DNA of 54,031 nt from Verrucomicrobia bacterium UBA1200 (GCA_002309765.1 DBXY01000061.1:2768-56798); one strand, 5' to 3'. Counted from the stretch's first letter, positions 15,218 through 24,210 are shown. The notes: generated by a model not told the origin, from the sequence alone. Program-made: numbers and translations.

Positions 15218-17311
15218 CTAACGCCCATCACCGTAACGGCGGCGATACATTGTCGCGGCGATATCGCGGGCGGCTTCCACCAATTCCGGATAAGGAACGT
15301 CGCAAATGGTAAGAAAACCAATCTGATAATTTTCCCCATCGGTTCGTCCGGTCAAAGCCTGATCCCGCCACTGGAACCAGTGGGTACCCACAAAACGGGG
15401 ATGGTCCAGACAGGCGTTCACATAATCACGGTACCACTGGGCGCGTTCTTTCTGGTCATGGGTCGGGACTAAACCCGTATGGAACATTCCACGATCCAAC
15501 GCCCCGAAATGGAACTCGCCGTTGATCATCGGCTTGTCTTCCGAGCCCGGCGGCAAATCCCGGACCGGCGTATGGCTGTAAATGTTTACGCTAACCACAT
15601 CGCAGTAGCGGGCGGACTCCTCGTAAACCACGCTAGATCCCCAGGCAATCCTGGTGCCCAAATACAGTTTCTTCGGGGCCGCCGCACGGATCGCATCACG
15701 TATGGTACGGAAATACTGAGCCACCACTGACCGGTGCAGTTTCTCCATATCCTTTGCACAACGTTTTTCGTCCGGTACCTTCACTCCGGACAGAAACGCG
15801 TCCCAATCGGCATAGCCGGTTCCCCACGCCGCATTTAACGCCGCGATATTCCCGTACTGCCGTTCCAACTGCTCCCGAAAAGCGAGTTTGGCCGGCTGGG
15901 TGGCGGGCGAACGCAACACCGCGCGCGCCAATTCGAGATTATCGCCGCCCCACGACAATTCATTGTCCACAAAATAACCGATGCACCACGGATCGTCGCC
16001 AGATTGGCGGGCCTCTTTCTCAGCCGATTTTCTGGCGTTGTCGATAAACTCCTTCGCAAAAGGATCGCGGAATTTTCCCCACCATCCCTTGGATCCCGCG
16101 ATTTCCGGCCCACTGGTGCCAAAGGTGGAGGTGTACGGGGTTTTACGCAGGTTCATCACTTCGCGGGCGGACCAATTGGCTACGGTATTCAACCCCCAAG
16201 CGTGAATCCGACGATGCGCGCGTTCCGGGAAGATCCGCCGCCACTCATTACCGTATTTACGGATTAGGTTGGCCTTTGAATAGTCGAACAGCGTAAACGG
16301 CAAATGCGCGGAATCTTTATAAAACCCGTGTGCAGCGGGCCATTTCTGTTCCCAATATATTTTTCCGAACACAGGGTCGTCCCGTTGCGGAAGCCACTCG
16401 AAATATTTCTCGCGGAACGTTATTCCGGTGTCAGCTCCCATGTGCACACAATCCACCCCGTGCGAAAAAAACAGGTGTCCGTCAGGATCCACCAGCCACC
16501 ACTTGCCCCGCACCTTCTCGGTACGGAACGCGCCGGTCGCGGTAAGCTGCGGGCCGTCCTTCCATCCGCCGAAACGATCCGCGCCCGGAATTGGCGACTC
16601 GGCATGATCCGCCAGCCACGCGTCCTCCCGGCGCAACGATTCGGACAGCTCCGCCTCGCTGTGGATTTTGCCCGGCCAATCATCATGCTTGAACTGCCCG
16701 AAACGGTCAACGAACGGCATGAACGTCGCGGCGGGCAGCACCTTCTGTCCGGCCCCGTCGTCAAACGCCAGCACCCGAAGCACCGCGAAACCGGACTCCG
16801 TTCCGTCGCGGTTGTAAAAGATATGGAACGAGTTTACCTTTGAAATGTCAAACGCGCCGCCGGTCGCCCCGCCCGAAGAAGAAGGAACTCCGTTCATTCC
16901 CTCCAACGCCAACGGAGCGTCCAGCCGCCACGGCATATTGCGCAGATTGGAACGGATCACCCCCGTCCGGTGCGGCAGCAATTCAACGCTGCCGCCGGGC
17001 GATCCGCCCTGCAATGCGCGGCTCTTAACGCTGAGGTTCACCGTACGCACCTTGTCGGTGGTGTTGCTGACCAAAATCTCCAATCGGCTGAAATTGGACA
17101 GGTCGCGCTCCCCTTCGTTGAAATCCATCCGCATTCCGGGCCATGATGCCCTCGATCCGGTTTTGACCACTGCCGCGCCGTTGGGGGCAATGTTAAGGGA
17201 CGAATCGTCCTGTGCCCGCATCACGGTGTTGCCGGATGGCCATAACACCGTCTCCGCCGCCAAAGCGGCACACGGCATAGCCACGAATAAAAGGAAGCGC
17301 GATTGTTTCAT
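15218..17311 (-). CDS. Secreted glycoside hydrolase, GH50 (beta-agarase)-like
   Basis: A 697-aa enzyme with a signal peptide (MKQSRFLLFVAMPCAALA). Residues ~20-200 form a carbohydrate-binding-like beta domain. The catalytic barrel begins near 235 (GKWWLVDPDGHLFFSHGVDC). The putative acid/base lies in GYFVDNELSWG (Glu) and the nucleophile in MINGEFHFGA (Glu), both as in GH50 agarases. HWFQWRDQALTGR near the end fits the last barrel strands. It should cleave a beta-linked galactan or related polysaccharide; the exact substrate is not clear. It starts 13 bases after htpG on the same strand and faces the YggU-fusion gene tail-to-tail with 19 bases between. Confidence 0.75.
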   Translation of the reverse strand: MKQSRFLLFVAMPCAALAAETVLWPSGNTVMRAQDDSSLNIAPNGAAVVKTGSRASWPGMRMDFNEGERDLSNFSRLEILVSNTTDKVRTVNLSVKSRALQGGSPGGSVELLPHRTGVIRSNLRNMPWRLDAPLALEGMNGVPSSSGGATGGAFDISKVNSFHIFYNRDGTESGFAVLRVLAFDDGAGQKVLPAATFMPFVDRFGQFKHDDWPGKIHSEAELSESLRREDAWLADHAESPIPGADRFGGWKDGPQLTATGAFRTEKVRGKWWLVDPDGHLFFSHGVDCVHMGADTGITFREKYFEWLPQRDDPVFGKIYWEQKWPAAHGFYKDSAHLPFTLFDYSKANLIRKYGNEWRRIFPERAHRRIHAWGLNTVANWSAREVMNLRKTPYTSTFGTSGPEIAGSKGWWGKFRDPFAKEFIDNARKSAEKEARQSGDDPWCIGYFVDNELSWGGDNLELARAVLRSPATQPAKLAFREQLERQYGNIAALNAAWGTGYADWDAFLSGVKVPDEKRCAKDMEKLHRSVVAQYFRTIRDAIRAAAPKKLYLGTRIAWGSSVVYEESARYCDVVSVNIYSHTPVRDLPPGSEDKPMINGEFHFGALDRGMFHTGLVPTHDQKERAQWYRDYVNACLDHPRFVGTHWFQWRDQALTGRTDGENYQIGFLTICDVPYPELVEAARDIAATMYRRRYGDGR

Positions 17312-17324
17312 TTATCTGCCCTAC

Positions 17325-19205
17325 TTACGCTTTTGCCATCAGATCGGCGACCAATTGGGTGAACCGGCGAGGATCTTTCAAGGCGGACCCTTCGCTCAAC
17401 AACGCCTGCCCGTACAGCAGATCAATGTAATCGTGCAGTTTAGCGTCGTCCTGATTGGTGTCCAGCATCTCTTTCATCCGTTTGATCAACGGATGGGACG
17501 GATTAAGCTCCAATAGCCGTTTCTGCTTGGGAATGTCCTGCTTCATCGCGCGGAGCATCCGTTCCATCGACGCGCTCATCGCGTTTTCGTCCGCGACCAG
17601 GCAACACGCGGAATCGGTCAGCCGTGGCGACAACCTCACCTCTTTTACATCGTCATCCAACTCACCTTGAATGTAATCGATCAACGGTTTATAGTCGGCG
17701 GTTGCCGCCTCCAGCTGTTTCTTCTCCGCTTCGCGCTCGGCGTCGGAACCGAACTCCAGCTTGCCTTTGTCGATAGCGACCAGTTTCTTGCCGTCGAACT
17801 GGTCAAGTCGGTCAATGATCCATTGGTCGATCGGGTCCGTCATCAGCAACACATCGTAACCGCGCTTGCGCAACGCCTCAAGATGCGGCGACTGTTTGGC
17901 GGTCTCCATGTCCTCGGCGATCAGATAGTAAATATCCTGCTGCGTCTCCGGCATCGCGTCAATGTACTCCTTGAGCGACACCTGCTTCGCGCCGTCACTG
18001 GACGCCGTGGCAAACAGCAACAGGTTCTTAAGCTTATCGGAGTTATCCCAATCGGTGTGCAAGCCTTCCTTTAAAATCCGCCCGAAACTGGTGAAGAAGG
18101 TTTCGTAGTCAACTCTGCTGTCTTTCATCATCTCCGCCAAGGTGGAGAGAATTTTTCCGGTGATGTTGCTCTTGATTTTGCGGATTATCGCGTCATCCTG
18201 CAGCATTTCGCGCGAGACGTTTAACGGCAAGTCGCTGGAATCCACCACCCCGCGGGTGAACCGCAGATAATCCGGCAACAGCATCTCAAAGTCGGAACCG
18301 ATGAACACGTTCCGCACATAAAGGTTCAAGCCGTACTTGTGGTTCGGCATCAGCAAATCATACGACAGCTCTTTCGGCAGGAACAGCAAAGCCTTGAATT
18401 CAATCGCACCCTCCACCGACAAATGGATGGTCTTGAACGGATCGTTAAAGTCCCGCGAGATGTGCTTGTAAAACTCATTGTACTCTTCGGGCTTAATTTC
18501 GCTCTTGGGCCGTTTCCAAAGCGCCTTCATGGTGTTCATCGGCTTGGCGTCCGCCGCCGGGGGGTCGCCCTTCTCCCCGAACCGGATCGGATACGCGATA
18601 AAGTCGGAATACTGCTTCACCAACATCTCGATACGCCACTTGTCAAGGAATTCGTCCATCCCCTCGCGCAGTTTCAACACAATGGTAGTGCCGGGCTGAT
18701 CGCGGGCCGCGTCCTCCAGCGTGTAGTTGCCGTCGCCGTTGGAAGTCCATTTGCACCCTTGCTGCGCCTCGCCCCGGCGCCGGGTAATCACCGTAACCTC
18801 GTCCGCCACCATAAAAGCGGCATAAAAGCCCACCCCGAACTGCCCAATAAGTTCCGGTAGGTTGGGGGCTTTGTCCTCGGAAAGCTTCTGCACGAAATTC
18901 TTGGTTCCGGAACGCGCGATCACGCCAAGGTTGTTCTCCAACTCCTCGGCGTTCATCCCGATTCCGTTATCCACCACCGTCAACGTTTTTTCCTCCGCAT
19001 CGGCGATGATGTCGATCTTCCACTCCGGATTGTCGGCAACCAGCGTCTTATCGGTCAACGCCAGATATTGGGCGCGGTCAATCGCGTCCGACGCGTTGGA
19101 GATAAGTTCCCGAAGGAAAATCTCCTTTTTCGAGTAGAGCGAGTTAATCACCAGGTCCAGCATCTGCCGGATCTCCGCCTTGAAGGCGCACGTTTTCTTT
19201 TCCAT
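17325..19205 (-). CDS. htpG: Molecular chaperone HtpG (bacterial Hsp90)
   Basis: A 626-aa cytosolic ATP-dependent chaperone of usual length. The GHKL ATPase site is complete: ELISNASDAIDR (Glu/Asn, about 33-44), VDNGIGM, QFGVGFYAAF and the GTTIVL segment. The middle domain has YNEFYKHISRDF, and the C-terminal dimerisation domain follows to KA at 626. AAGGAG lies 6-8 bases before ATG 19205. It sits 11 bases downstream of a membrane zinc peptidase gene, so the two and the agarase gene probably share a transcript starting near 19945. Confidence 0.98.
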   Translation of the reverse strand: MEKKTCAFKAEIRQMLDLVINSLYSKKEIFLRELISNASDAIDRAQYLALTDKTLVADNPEWKIDIIADAEEKTLTVVDNGIGMNAEELENNLGVIARSGTKNFVQKLSEDKAPNLPELIGQFGVGFYAAFMVADEVTVITRRRGEAQQGCKWTSNGDGNYTLEDAARDQPGTTIVLKLREGMDEFLDKWRIEMLVKQYSDFIAYPIRFGEKGDPPAADAKPMNTMKALWKRPKSEIKPEEYNEFYKHISRDFNDPFKTIHLSVEGAIEFKALLFLPKELSYDLLMPNHKYGLNLYVRNVFIGSDFEMLLPDYLRFTRGVVDSSDLPLNVSREMLQDDAIIRKIKSNITGKILSTLAEMMKDSRVDYETFFTSFGRILKEGLHTDWDNSDKLKNLLLFATASSDGAKQVSLKEYIDAMPETQQDIYYLIAEDMETAKQSPHLEALRKRGYDVLLMTDPIDQWIIDRLDQFDGKKLVAIDKGKLEFGSDAEREAEKKQLEAATADYKPLIDYIQGELDDDVKEVRLSPRLTDSACCLVADENAMSASMERMLRAMKQDIPKQKRLLELNPSHPLIKRMKEMLDTNQDDAKLHDYIDLLYGQALLSEGSALKDPRRFTQLVADLMAKA

Positions 19206-19216
19206 TGAATTCTCCT

Positions 19217-19921
19217 TTAATCCCTGCTCCGTCCGCCCAGCAGGCCGGAACGAAGCAAATAGTAGAACAGTGTCATCAGCGAGGACATCGCTGCCGCAAG
19301 ATAAGTAAGGAACGCCGCGTTAAGCACCCGCCCGGCGGAACCAGACTGGTCTGGACTTACCACCCCCGCCATTACGATGTGCCGCTTGGCGCGGGCGCTG
19401 GCGTCCCACTCCACCGGCAGCGTCACCAGAGAGAACAGCACCGCCGCCCCGAACATCGCGCACCCCACCATCAACAACGGTTTAAACTGGAACAACAGCC
19501 CCGCAAAGAAAACGTAAATCGCGAAATTGCTGCTGATGCTGGTAATCGGAACCAACCAAGTGCGCAGGTTCAGCGGCACGTAGGAAGTCGCGTGCTGAAG
19601 GGCGTGTCCGGCCTCATGGCAAGCTACACCCACCGATGCGAGCGAATTACCGTCGTGAACGTCCGGCGACAACCGCAGCACCTTGGCGGTGGGATCGTAA
19701 TGGTCGGACAAAAAGCCGCTGATGCGCTCAATCCGAACGTCCATCACCCCGTTACACTCCAACATTCGCTTGGCCGCCGCCGCGCCGGTCAGACCGGATG
19801 AGCAGCGCACCTTGGAGTATTTGCCGAAAGCCGTCTTCACCAGCAGCGATGCCAGCGCAGACAACGCAATGCACGGCAGAAGCAAAATCATGTATAGCGG
19901 GTCAAATCCTAACATTGGCAT
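19217..19921 (-). CDS. Membrane zinc metallopeptidase (YugP/Zn_peptidase_2 family)
   Basis: A 234-aa membrane protein with the HExxH zinc site in CHEAGHALQHA (about residue 105) and about four hydrophobic segments (N-terminal, ~135-180, C-terminal). This matches the YugP family of neutral zinc peptidases. A near-perfect AGGAGG site stands 6 bases before ATG 19921, and a promoter lies at 19952-19980. It is first in a run with htpG, which would fit a membrane-protein quality-control role, but that link is inference. Confidence 0.9.
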   Translation of the reverse strand: MPMLGFDPLYMILLLPCIALSALASLLVKTAFGKYSKVRCSSGLTGAAAAKRMLECNGVMDVRIERISGFLSDHYDPTAKVLRLSPDVHDGNSLASVGVACHEAGHALQHATSYVPLNLRTWLVPITSISSNFAIYVFFAGLLFQFKPLLMVGCAMFGAAVLFSLVTLPVEWDASARAKRHIVMAGVVSPDQSGSAGRVLNAAFLTYLAAAMSSLMTLFYYLLRSGLLGGRSRD

Positions 19922-19951
19922 AAGAAACCTCCTAGTTCAAAAATCGGATTA

Positions 19952-19980
19952 ATAATACCACAACCCACGGAAAAGCACAA
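19952..19980 (-). promoter_or_regulatory. Promoter of the zinc peptidase-htpG transcript
   Basis: Minus-strand -35 TTGTGC (19980-19975) and -10 TATTAT (19957-19952) are spaced 17 bases. The start of transcription near 19945 leaves a leader with the AGGAGG site. No heat-shock operator (CIRCE) was seen. Confidence 0.55.
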
Positions 19981-20059
19981 TACCGCAACGCAAAAATTGC
20001 TGTTCTAAACAGTTTTTGGACAAGTCTAGCTTTCTCCTTTGTTTTCAAAAAGAAACTGT

Positions 20060-21691
20060 TTACAAATGAGAAAGGCGAAGGTTTTTGAACTTAATTCCGA
20101 AACGGGAAAGATACTTCGCCAACCGGTCGGAATCGTTGTTCGACTTCTTCGCCTTGCGCGACACGGCGAAGAGCCGCTTCGCCGCGTCCGCGACAGAATC
20201 CGCCGCACGACAAACGGCAACGACGTGCGCGAACTGCACGAGGTCGAATTCGTCGAAACGCGAAACATAATCCTTTCCCAGCAGACTGGCCAGCTCGTCG
20301 CCGGTTATGCCAGACACGGATGACTCCGCCGCGGAGTTCTGTCGCATATCCCGAGACGAACGGGCAATCTCGTCCTCAACGACCTCCTCGGTGATGCGTC
20401 CGCCGTCGGACAGCGTCGCCATTCTCACTACCATCGCGTTCAGGTCGCGGAAGTTACCCGACCAACGGTTTGCCGGATCAAGCGCGAAATCCATAAAACG
20501 CTTGCGCGCCTCCTTGCTAAACGATATGTGCTTGCCAGATTTCTCGGAAAATCGGTTCAGCTCGTAAGCGAGATTCGGCTCGATATCCTCGCGCCGCTCG
20601 GCAAGTCCGGGCAGATTGAAACTCCAGAGATTAATACGTGACAGCAAATCTGCCCTAAAACGCCGATCAGCCACATCCAGCGCCAGATCGCGGTTCGTCC
20701 CGCAAATCAACTGGAAATCGCTGCGTTCGTCCTTAGCCGCGCCCAGGGGACGGAACGTTTTTTCCTCGATAGCCTTTAACAGCATCGCCTGCGCCTCAAG
20801 CGGCAACTCACCAATCTCATCAAGAAACACGATACCGCCATCCGCCTCTTTGAGAAACCCGTCATGGTCTGCGCCGGCGCCGGAATAAGATCCTTTCTTG
20901 TGCCCAAACAGAGCCGATTTCGCCAAATCCCCGCCCAGAGTCGCGCAGTTAACGGCAACGAACGAGCCTTTAACCTTGCCGGACTGCTTTTTAAGAAGGT
21001 ATATCTGCTTGGCGAGCTGGCTTTTCCCGGCACCGGTCGGACCGGTCAACAGGATAGGGTCCGAGGAACGCACGGCCACGCGCTCGATTGTCTCGATAAG
21101 TTTATTGAACGCCGCGTTCTTTGTGTCGATTCCCTGCTTAAGAAAGGAAAGATCGTCCTGACGCTCAATCTCGAAACGCTTGGCGAGCTTGTCGTAACGT
21201 GACAAATCCAGATCGATAATGTTTATCGTTCCCTTTGGGTCATTCGAATGGCGGACATGACCTTCTTTTGGGGAGGTCTGCACCAGCTTCGCCGCGAGGT
21301 GGCGCGATTCCGCTAACAGGAACAGGCAAATCTGCTCAACGTGCGAACCGGTGGAAATGTGGATGTAGTATTCCGTCTTCTCATGATGGAAACAAGGTGA
21401 TTTCGCGTAATCGTAAAACTTGCCGTAAACCTCCTCGAAATCCCAAGGATCTTTAAGCTGAATTATGTCGAAGACGACCTTGGTCTCCGGCGAGACCGAG
21501 AGGATGTCTGCCTTGATTCTTTCCGCGAGCGGCATGAACTCCTTGTTGAGGATGAGGTGCAACTCGTCGATGGGCAGGTTCTCCTGCTGGACGAGACCGA
21601 TGGTCGGCCGCCAGGTGTCCCAGCGGGCTGGTCCTGCCCCACCGTGTGCGTCCTTCTGCGTTCCAAGAACAGATATTGCTGTCGTTTTCAT
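20060..21691 (-). CDS. rtcR: RtcR, sigma54-dependent activator of the rtc RNA-repair operon
   Basis: A 543-aa regulator. The N-terminal CARF-like sensing domain (1-180) carries the STGSH motif at ~113-117, which binds linear or cyclic oligonucleotide ends in this family. The AAA+ domain has Walker A GPTGAGKS (217-224), Walker B IVFLDE (287-292) and a sigma54-contact loop written GSYSGA (267-272) where GAFTGA is the norm. The C-terminus (~440-543) holds the DNA-binding part. It diverges from rtcA-rtcB and almost surely activates the -24/-12 promoter at 21801. ATG 21691 is chosen over an upstream codon at 21733 because the family begins MKTTAISVLGTQ and TATAAT lies 8-13 bases before it, leaving no room for a leader. 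Confidence 0.95.
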   Translation of the reverse strand: MKTTAISVLGTQKDAHGGAGPARWDTWRPTIGLVQQENLPIDELHLILNKEFMPLAERIKADILSVSPETKVVFDIIQLKDPWDFEEVYGKFYDYAKSPCFHHEKTEYYIHISTGSHVEQICLFLLAESRHLAAKLVQTSPKEGHVRHSNDPKGTINIIDLDLSRYDKLAKRFEIERQDDLSFLKQGIDTKNAAFNKLIETIERVAVRSSDPILLTGPTGAGKSQLAKQIYLLKKQSGKVKGSFVAVNCATLGGDLAKSALFGHKKGSYSGAGADHDGFLKEADGGIVFLDEIGELPLEAQAMLLKAIEEKTFRPLGAAKDERSDFQLICGTNRDLALDVADRRFRADLLSRINLWSFNLPGLAERREDIEPNLAYELNRFSEKSGKHISFSKEARKRFMDFALDPANRWSGNFRDLNAMVVRMATLSDGGRITEEVVEDEIARSSRDMRQNSAAESSVSGITGDELASLLGKDYVSRFDEFDLVQFAHVVAVCRAADSVADAAKRLFAVSRKAKKSNNDSDRLAKYLSRFGIKFKNLRLSHL

Positions 21692-21698
21692 GGGGGTT

Positions 21699-21728
21699 AT
21701 TATATCAAAGTTCCCTCGGAAATGTATA
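21699..21728 (-). promoter_or_regulatory. Candidate rtcR promoter (leaderless) with TGTATATACA palindrome
   Basis: Perfect -10 TATAAT (21704-21699) with -35 TATACA (21728-21723) at 18 bases. The -10 box ends 7 bases before ATG 21691, so the message would begin at the start codon; the bases between are AACCCCC, not a ribosome site. The -35 overlaps the palindrome TGTATATACA (21723-21732), a possible site for RtcR itself. Confidence 0.5.
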
Positions 21729-21800
21729 TACAAAATGATATATATTAGAATATTTGATTACTGTATCATGAACAACCTATATTTTATAATGAGTTTTGTA

Positions 21801-21816
21801 TTGGCACGGATATTGC
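21801..21816 (+). promoter_or_regulatory. Sigma54 (-24/-12) promoter of rtcA-rtcB
   Basis: TTGGCACGGATATTGC matches the sigma54 consensus TGGCACG-N4-TTGC exactly. GG is at 21803-21804 and GC at 21815-21816. Twelve bases from the -12 element places the start of transcription at about 21828, the A of the rtcA ATG. The divergent rtcR encodes the matching activator. The AT-rich 80 bases upstream are where its enhancer sites should be. Confidence 0.92.
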
Positions 21817-21827
21817 TTTAGGATGGC

Positions 21828-22805
21828 ATGAACAAGGTGATTGTGATAGACGGATCGCGGGGCGAGGGCGGCGGGCAGGTGCTGCGCACATCGCTGACGC
21901 TGAGCGCGGCAACGGGACAGCCGGTGCGGATCGAGAAGATTCGCGCCGGACGCGAGAAACCGGGATTGAAGCGACAGCATTTGACGTGCGTCCGGGCCGT
22001 TGCCGAAATTTGCGGCGCGAAAGTGTCCGACGTTGAGGTCGGGGCGAGCGAGCTGGAGTTTACACCCGGTATGATCAAGGGCGGCGACTATCGCTTCGAC
22101 ATCGGAACCGCCGGAAGCGTAACGCTGGTGGCGCAGACCATCCTGCCCATACTACTGAAGGCAGACACGCCATCCACCGTGACGATCACCGGCGGGACGC
22201 ACGTCCCGTTTGCACCAATCTGGGAGTTCTTCGCCGAGACGTACCTTCCCGAGCTTCGAAGGATGGGCGCCCGCGTTGAGGCGGAGCTGGACGCATGCGG
22301 ATTCTACCCTGCGGCGGGCGGCGCCGTGAGGCTCAGGGTGTGGCCGCTGGCCGTGGACGCCGTGCCGCACGAATACAAACTGACGAACCTTGGCACATTC
22401 CGTAAAGGAAAAGTCGTCGGCGTTGTTTCGGCGCTCCATGATTCTATTGCGGAATCGGAGGTCGAAATCGTCGGCAATAAGCTGAGCGAACTGGGGCTGG
22501 AACACGAGGTGCGGCGGGTCAAGTCGTTCGGCCCGGGAAACTACTGTTATGCTCAGCTCGACTACGAACGCGGATCCGTGGTGTTCTCTTCCATTGGCAC
22601 ATACTCCAAATCGCGCAAATCGGTGGCGAACGAAATCGTCACTGCGGTGCGCGAGTTCGTAAAGTCCGGCAAGGCGTGCGAAAAACACCTCGCCGACCAA
22701 CTGCTCGTCCCAATGGAAATGTTCACCGGAGGCGAGCTTGATGTCCAAAAGGAGACTAAACACTACACTACCAACCGCGATGTGATCGCGCAATTAAGAA
22801 CTTGA
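21828..22805 (+). CDS. rtcA: RNA 3'-terminal phosphate cyclase RtcA
   Basis: A 325-aa enzyme that turns an RNA 3'-phosphate into a 2',3'-cyclic phosphate using ATP. The opening IDGSRGEGGGQVLRTSL and the FDIGTAGSVTLVAQTILP segment are family hallmarks. The AMP-accepting histidine is H287 in EKHLADQLLVPM. Length is normal. It is read from the sigma54 promoter just upstream and followed after 12 bases by rtcB. No ribosome site precedes ATG 21828; the message appears to start there. An ATG five bases earlier is in another frame and ends at once. Confidence 0.97.
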   Translation: MNKVIVIDGSRGEGGGQVLRTSLTLSAATGQPVRIEKIRAGREKPGLKRQHLTCVRAVAEICGAKVSDVEVGASELEFTPGMIKGGDYRFDIGTAGSVTLVAQTILPILLKADTPSTVTITGGTHVPFAPIWEFFAETYLPELRRMGARVEAELDACGFYPAAGGAVRLRVWPLAVDAVPHEYKLTNLGTFRKGKVVGVVSALHDSIAESEVEIVGNKLSELGLEHEVRRVKSFGPGNYCYAQLDYERGSVVFSSIGTYSKSRKSVANEIVTAVREFVKSGKACEKHLADQLLVPMEMFTGGELDVQKETKHYTTNRDVIAQLRT

Positions 22806-22817
22806 AAGGCAACGAAG

Positions 22818-24065
22818 ATGAAATGGGAGAAGTTTGAGGGCGGGTATTCAATCCCCGTAAAGAGCTGGTGCGAAAACTGCGAGGATGGCGCAGTGAAGCA
22901 GGCTGCGAACCTCGCGCGGCATCCGGCGCTGTTCCACCACGTCGCCCTGATGCCAGACGCGCACCAAGGCTACGGCATGCCGATTGGCGGAGTGGTCGCG
23001 GCGGACAACGCCATAATCCCCGCGGCGGTCGGCGTGGACATCGGCTGCGGCATGATCGCAACGGAGACGGACATCCCGACGGAGCGTTTTGCGGATATGT
23101 CGTTCCGTCGAGCGCTTCAAGAAAAGCTAAAGGAGCGCATACCCGTTGGCGAGGGCGTATCCCACAAGACGACTCAGGACTGGGAGGGTTTCGATGAGTA
23201 CACCGCGAACAACGGAATGCGCTCGGACCTATGGCCGTCGAAACTGGACCGCATGAACCTCGGCACGCTCGGCGGAGGCAACCACTTCATCGAGCTGCAG
23301 AAGTCCACCCATCTTCGCGACCCGGAGACTGCTACGGAGGGCAAGCTTCACGAGTCCAAGGTGTGGCTCATGATCCACTCGGGATCACGCAACCTCGGCA
23401 AGCGGATCGAGGAGCACTACCACCGTATCGCGAACCGGCTCTGCACGCGCTTCCGCGTGCCGCTCGCCGACCCCGATCTCGCGTTCCTGCCGATCGGGGA
23501 GACGGACGGTCACAACTACTTCACTGACATGCTTTTCGCGCTTCGTTATGCGAAGGAGAACCGCCGTCGCATGATGGAGGCGATGAAGGAGACGGTCGCC
23601 GAGTTTGTCCCTGAGGCAAACTTCGTGCGAACGATCGACATCCACCACAACTACGCCGCATGCGAGGAACATTTCGGAAAGAAAGTGTTCGTGCACCGCA
23701 AGGGCGCGACTTCGGCGAAGCTGGACGAGGTCGGTGTTATACCCGGCTCGATGGGTACGGCGAGCTACATCGTGCGCGGTCTGGGCAACCCCGACTCGTT
23801 CATGAGCTGCTCGCACGGCGCGGGCCGCCGCATGAGCCGCATCGCGGCCTCGACCACGCTTACCGTAGAGGAGTGCGACAAGGCGATGGACGGCATCGTC
23901 TGCGAGCGGTGGCACAAGTACCACGGCTTTGGCAAAGCCAATGGGCGGCTTGACCTCTCCGAGGCCCCGCAGGCGTACAAGGACATCGAGGATGTCATCG
24001 CGTCTGAGCGCGACCTCGTGGAACCGCTGGTCCGCCTGATGCCGCTCGCCTGCCTAAAAGGGTGA
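22818..24065 (+). CDS. rtcB: RNA-splicing ligase RtcB
   Basis: A 415-aa Mn/GTP-dependent ligase joining RNA 2',3'-cyclic-phosphate or 3'-phosphate ends to 5'-OH ends. Metal ligands are visible: D74/C77 in VDIGCGM, H156 in GGGNHF, H187 in HSGS and the HH pair 276-277 in DIHHNYA. The guanylylated His is H333 in CSHGAGR. All key residues are present. Length matches the E. coli-type enzyme. Together with RtcA and RtcR this is a stress-induced RNA-repair operon. A strong hairpin follows the stop by 47 bases. Confidence 0.98.
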   Translation: MKWEKFEGGYSIPVKSWCENCEDGAVKQAANLARHPALFHHVALMPDAHQGYGMPIGGVVAADNAIIPAAVGVDIGCGMIATETDIPTERFADMSFRRALQEKLKERIPVGEGVSHKTTQDWEGFDEYTANNGMRSDLWPSKLDRMNLGTLGGGNHFIELQKSTHLRDPETATEGKLHESKVWLMIHSGSRNLGKRIEEHYHRIANRLCTRFRVPLADPDLAFLPIGETDGHNYFTDMLFALRYAKENRRRMMEAMKETVAEFVPEANFVRTIDIHHNYAACEEHFGKKVFVHRKGATSAKLDEVGVIPGSMGTASYIVRGLGNPDSFMSCSHGAGRRMSRIAASTTLTVEECDKAMDGIVCERWHKYHGFGKANGRLDLSEAPQAYKDIEDVIASERDLVEPLVRLMPLACLKG

Positions 24066-24111
24066 TGGCGTAGCACGTCCGTCTCCGGTAAAATCCCCGT
24101 TTCCCCATAGA

Positions 24112-24144
24112 CTAAACGCAAGAACCAAAAATTCTTGCGTTTAG
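24112..24144 (+). terminator. Hairpin terminator after rtcB
   Basis: CTAAACGCAAGAA, a 7-base loop, TTCTTGCGTTTAG: a perfect 13-bp stem followed by CTTTAT. The T run is short, so part of the function may be RNA 3'-end protection. Between it and 24182 nothing else is seen. Confidence 0.7.
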
Positions 24145-24181
24145 CTTTATACGGCAGCTTCAAATTTTTTATGGTTTTGGA

Positions 24182-24210
24182 TTGTTTTTGTCCAGCTAAG
24201 ACGATATAAT
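24182..24210 (+). promoter_or_regulatory. Promoter of the DAHP synthase operon
   Basis: -35 TTGTTT (24182-24187) and -10 TATAAT (24205-24210), 17 bases apart. Start of transcription is near 24217, with a ~60-base G-rich leader before ATG 24277. The leader holds a 12-codon frame from 24231, with no aromatic codons, so classical attenuation by Phe/Tyr/Trp is not supported. Confidence 0.55.

Noticed and set aside
20007..20061. AAACAGTTT...AAACTGTTT inverted repeat after rtcR as a terminator
   Set aside because: The arms are only 9 bp of AT-rich sequence separated by 37 bases, so a stable hairpin terminator is doubtful.
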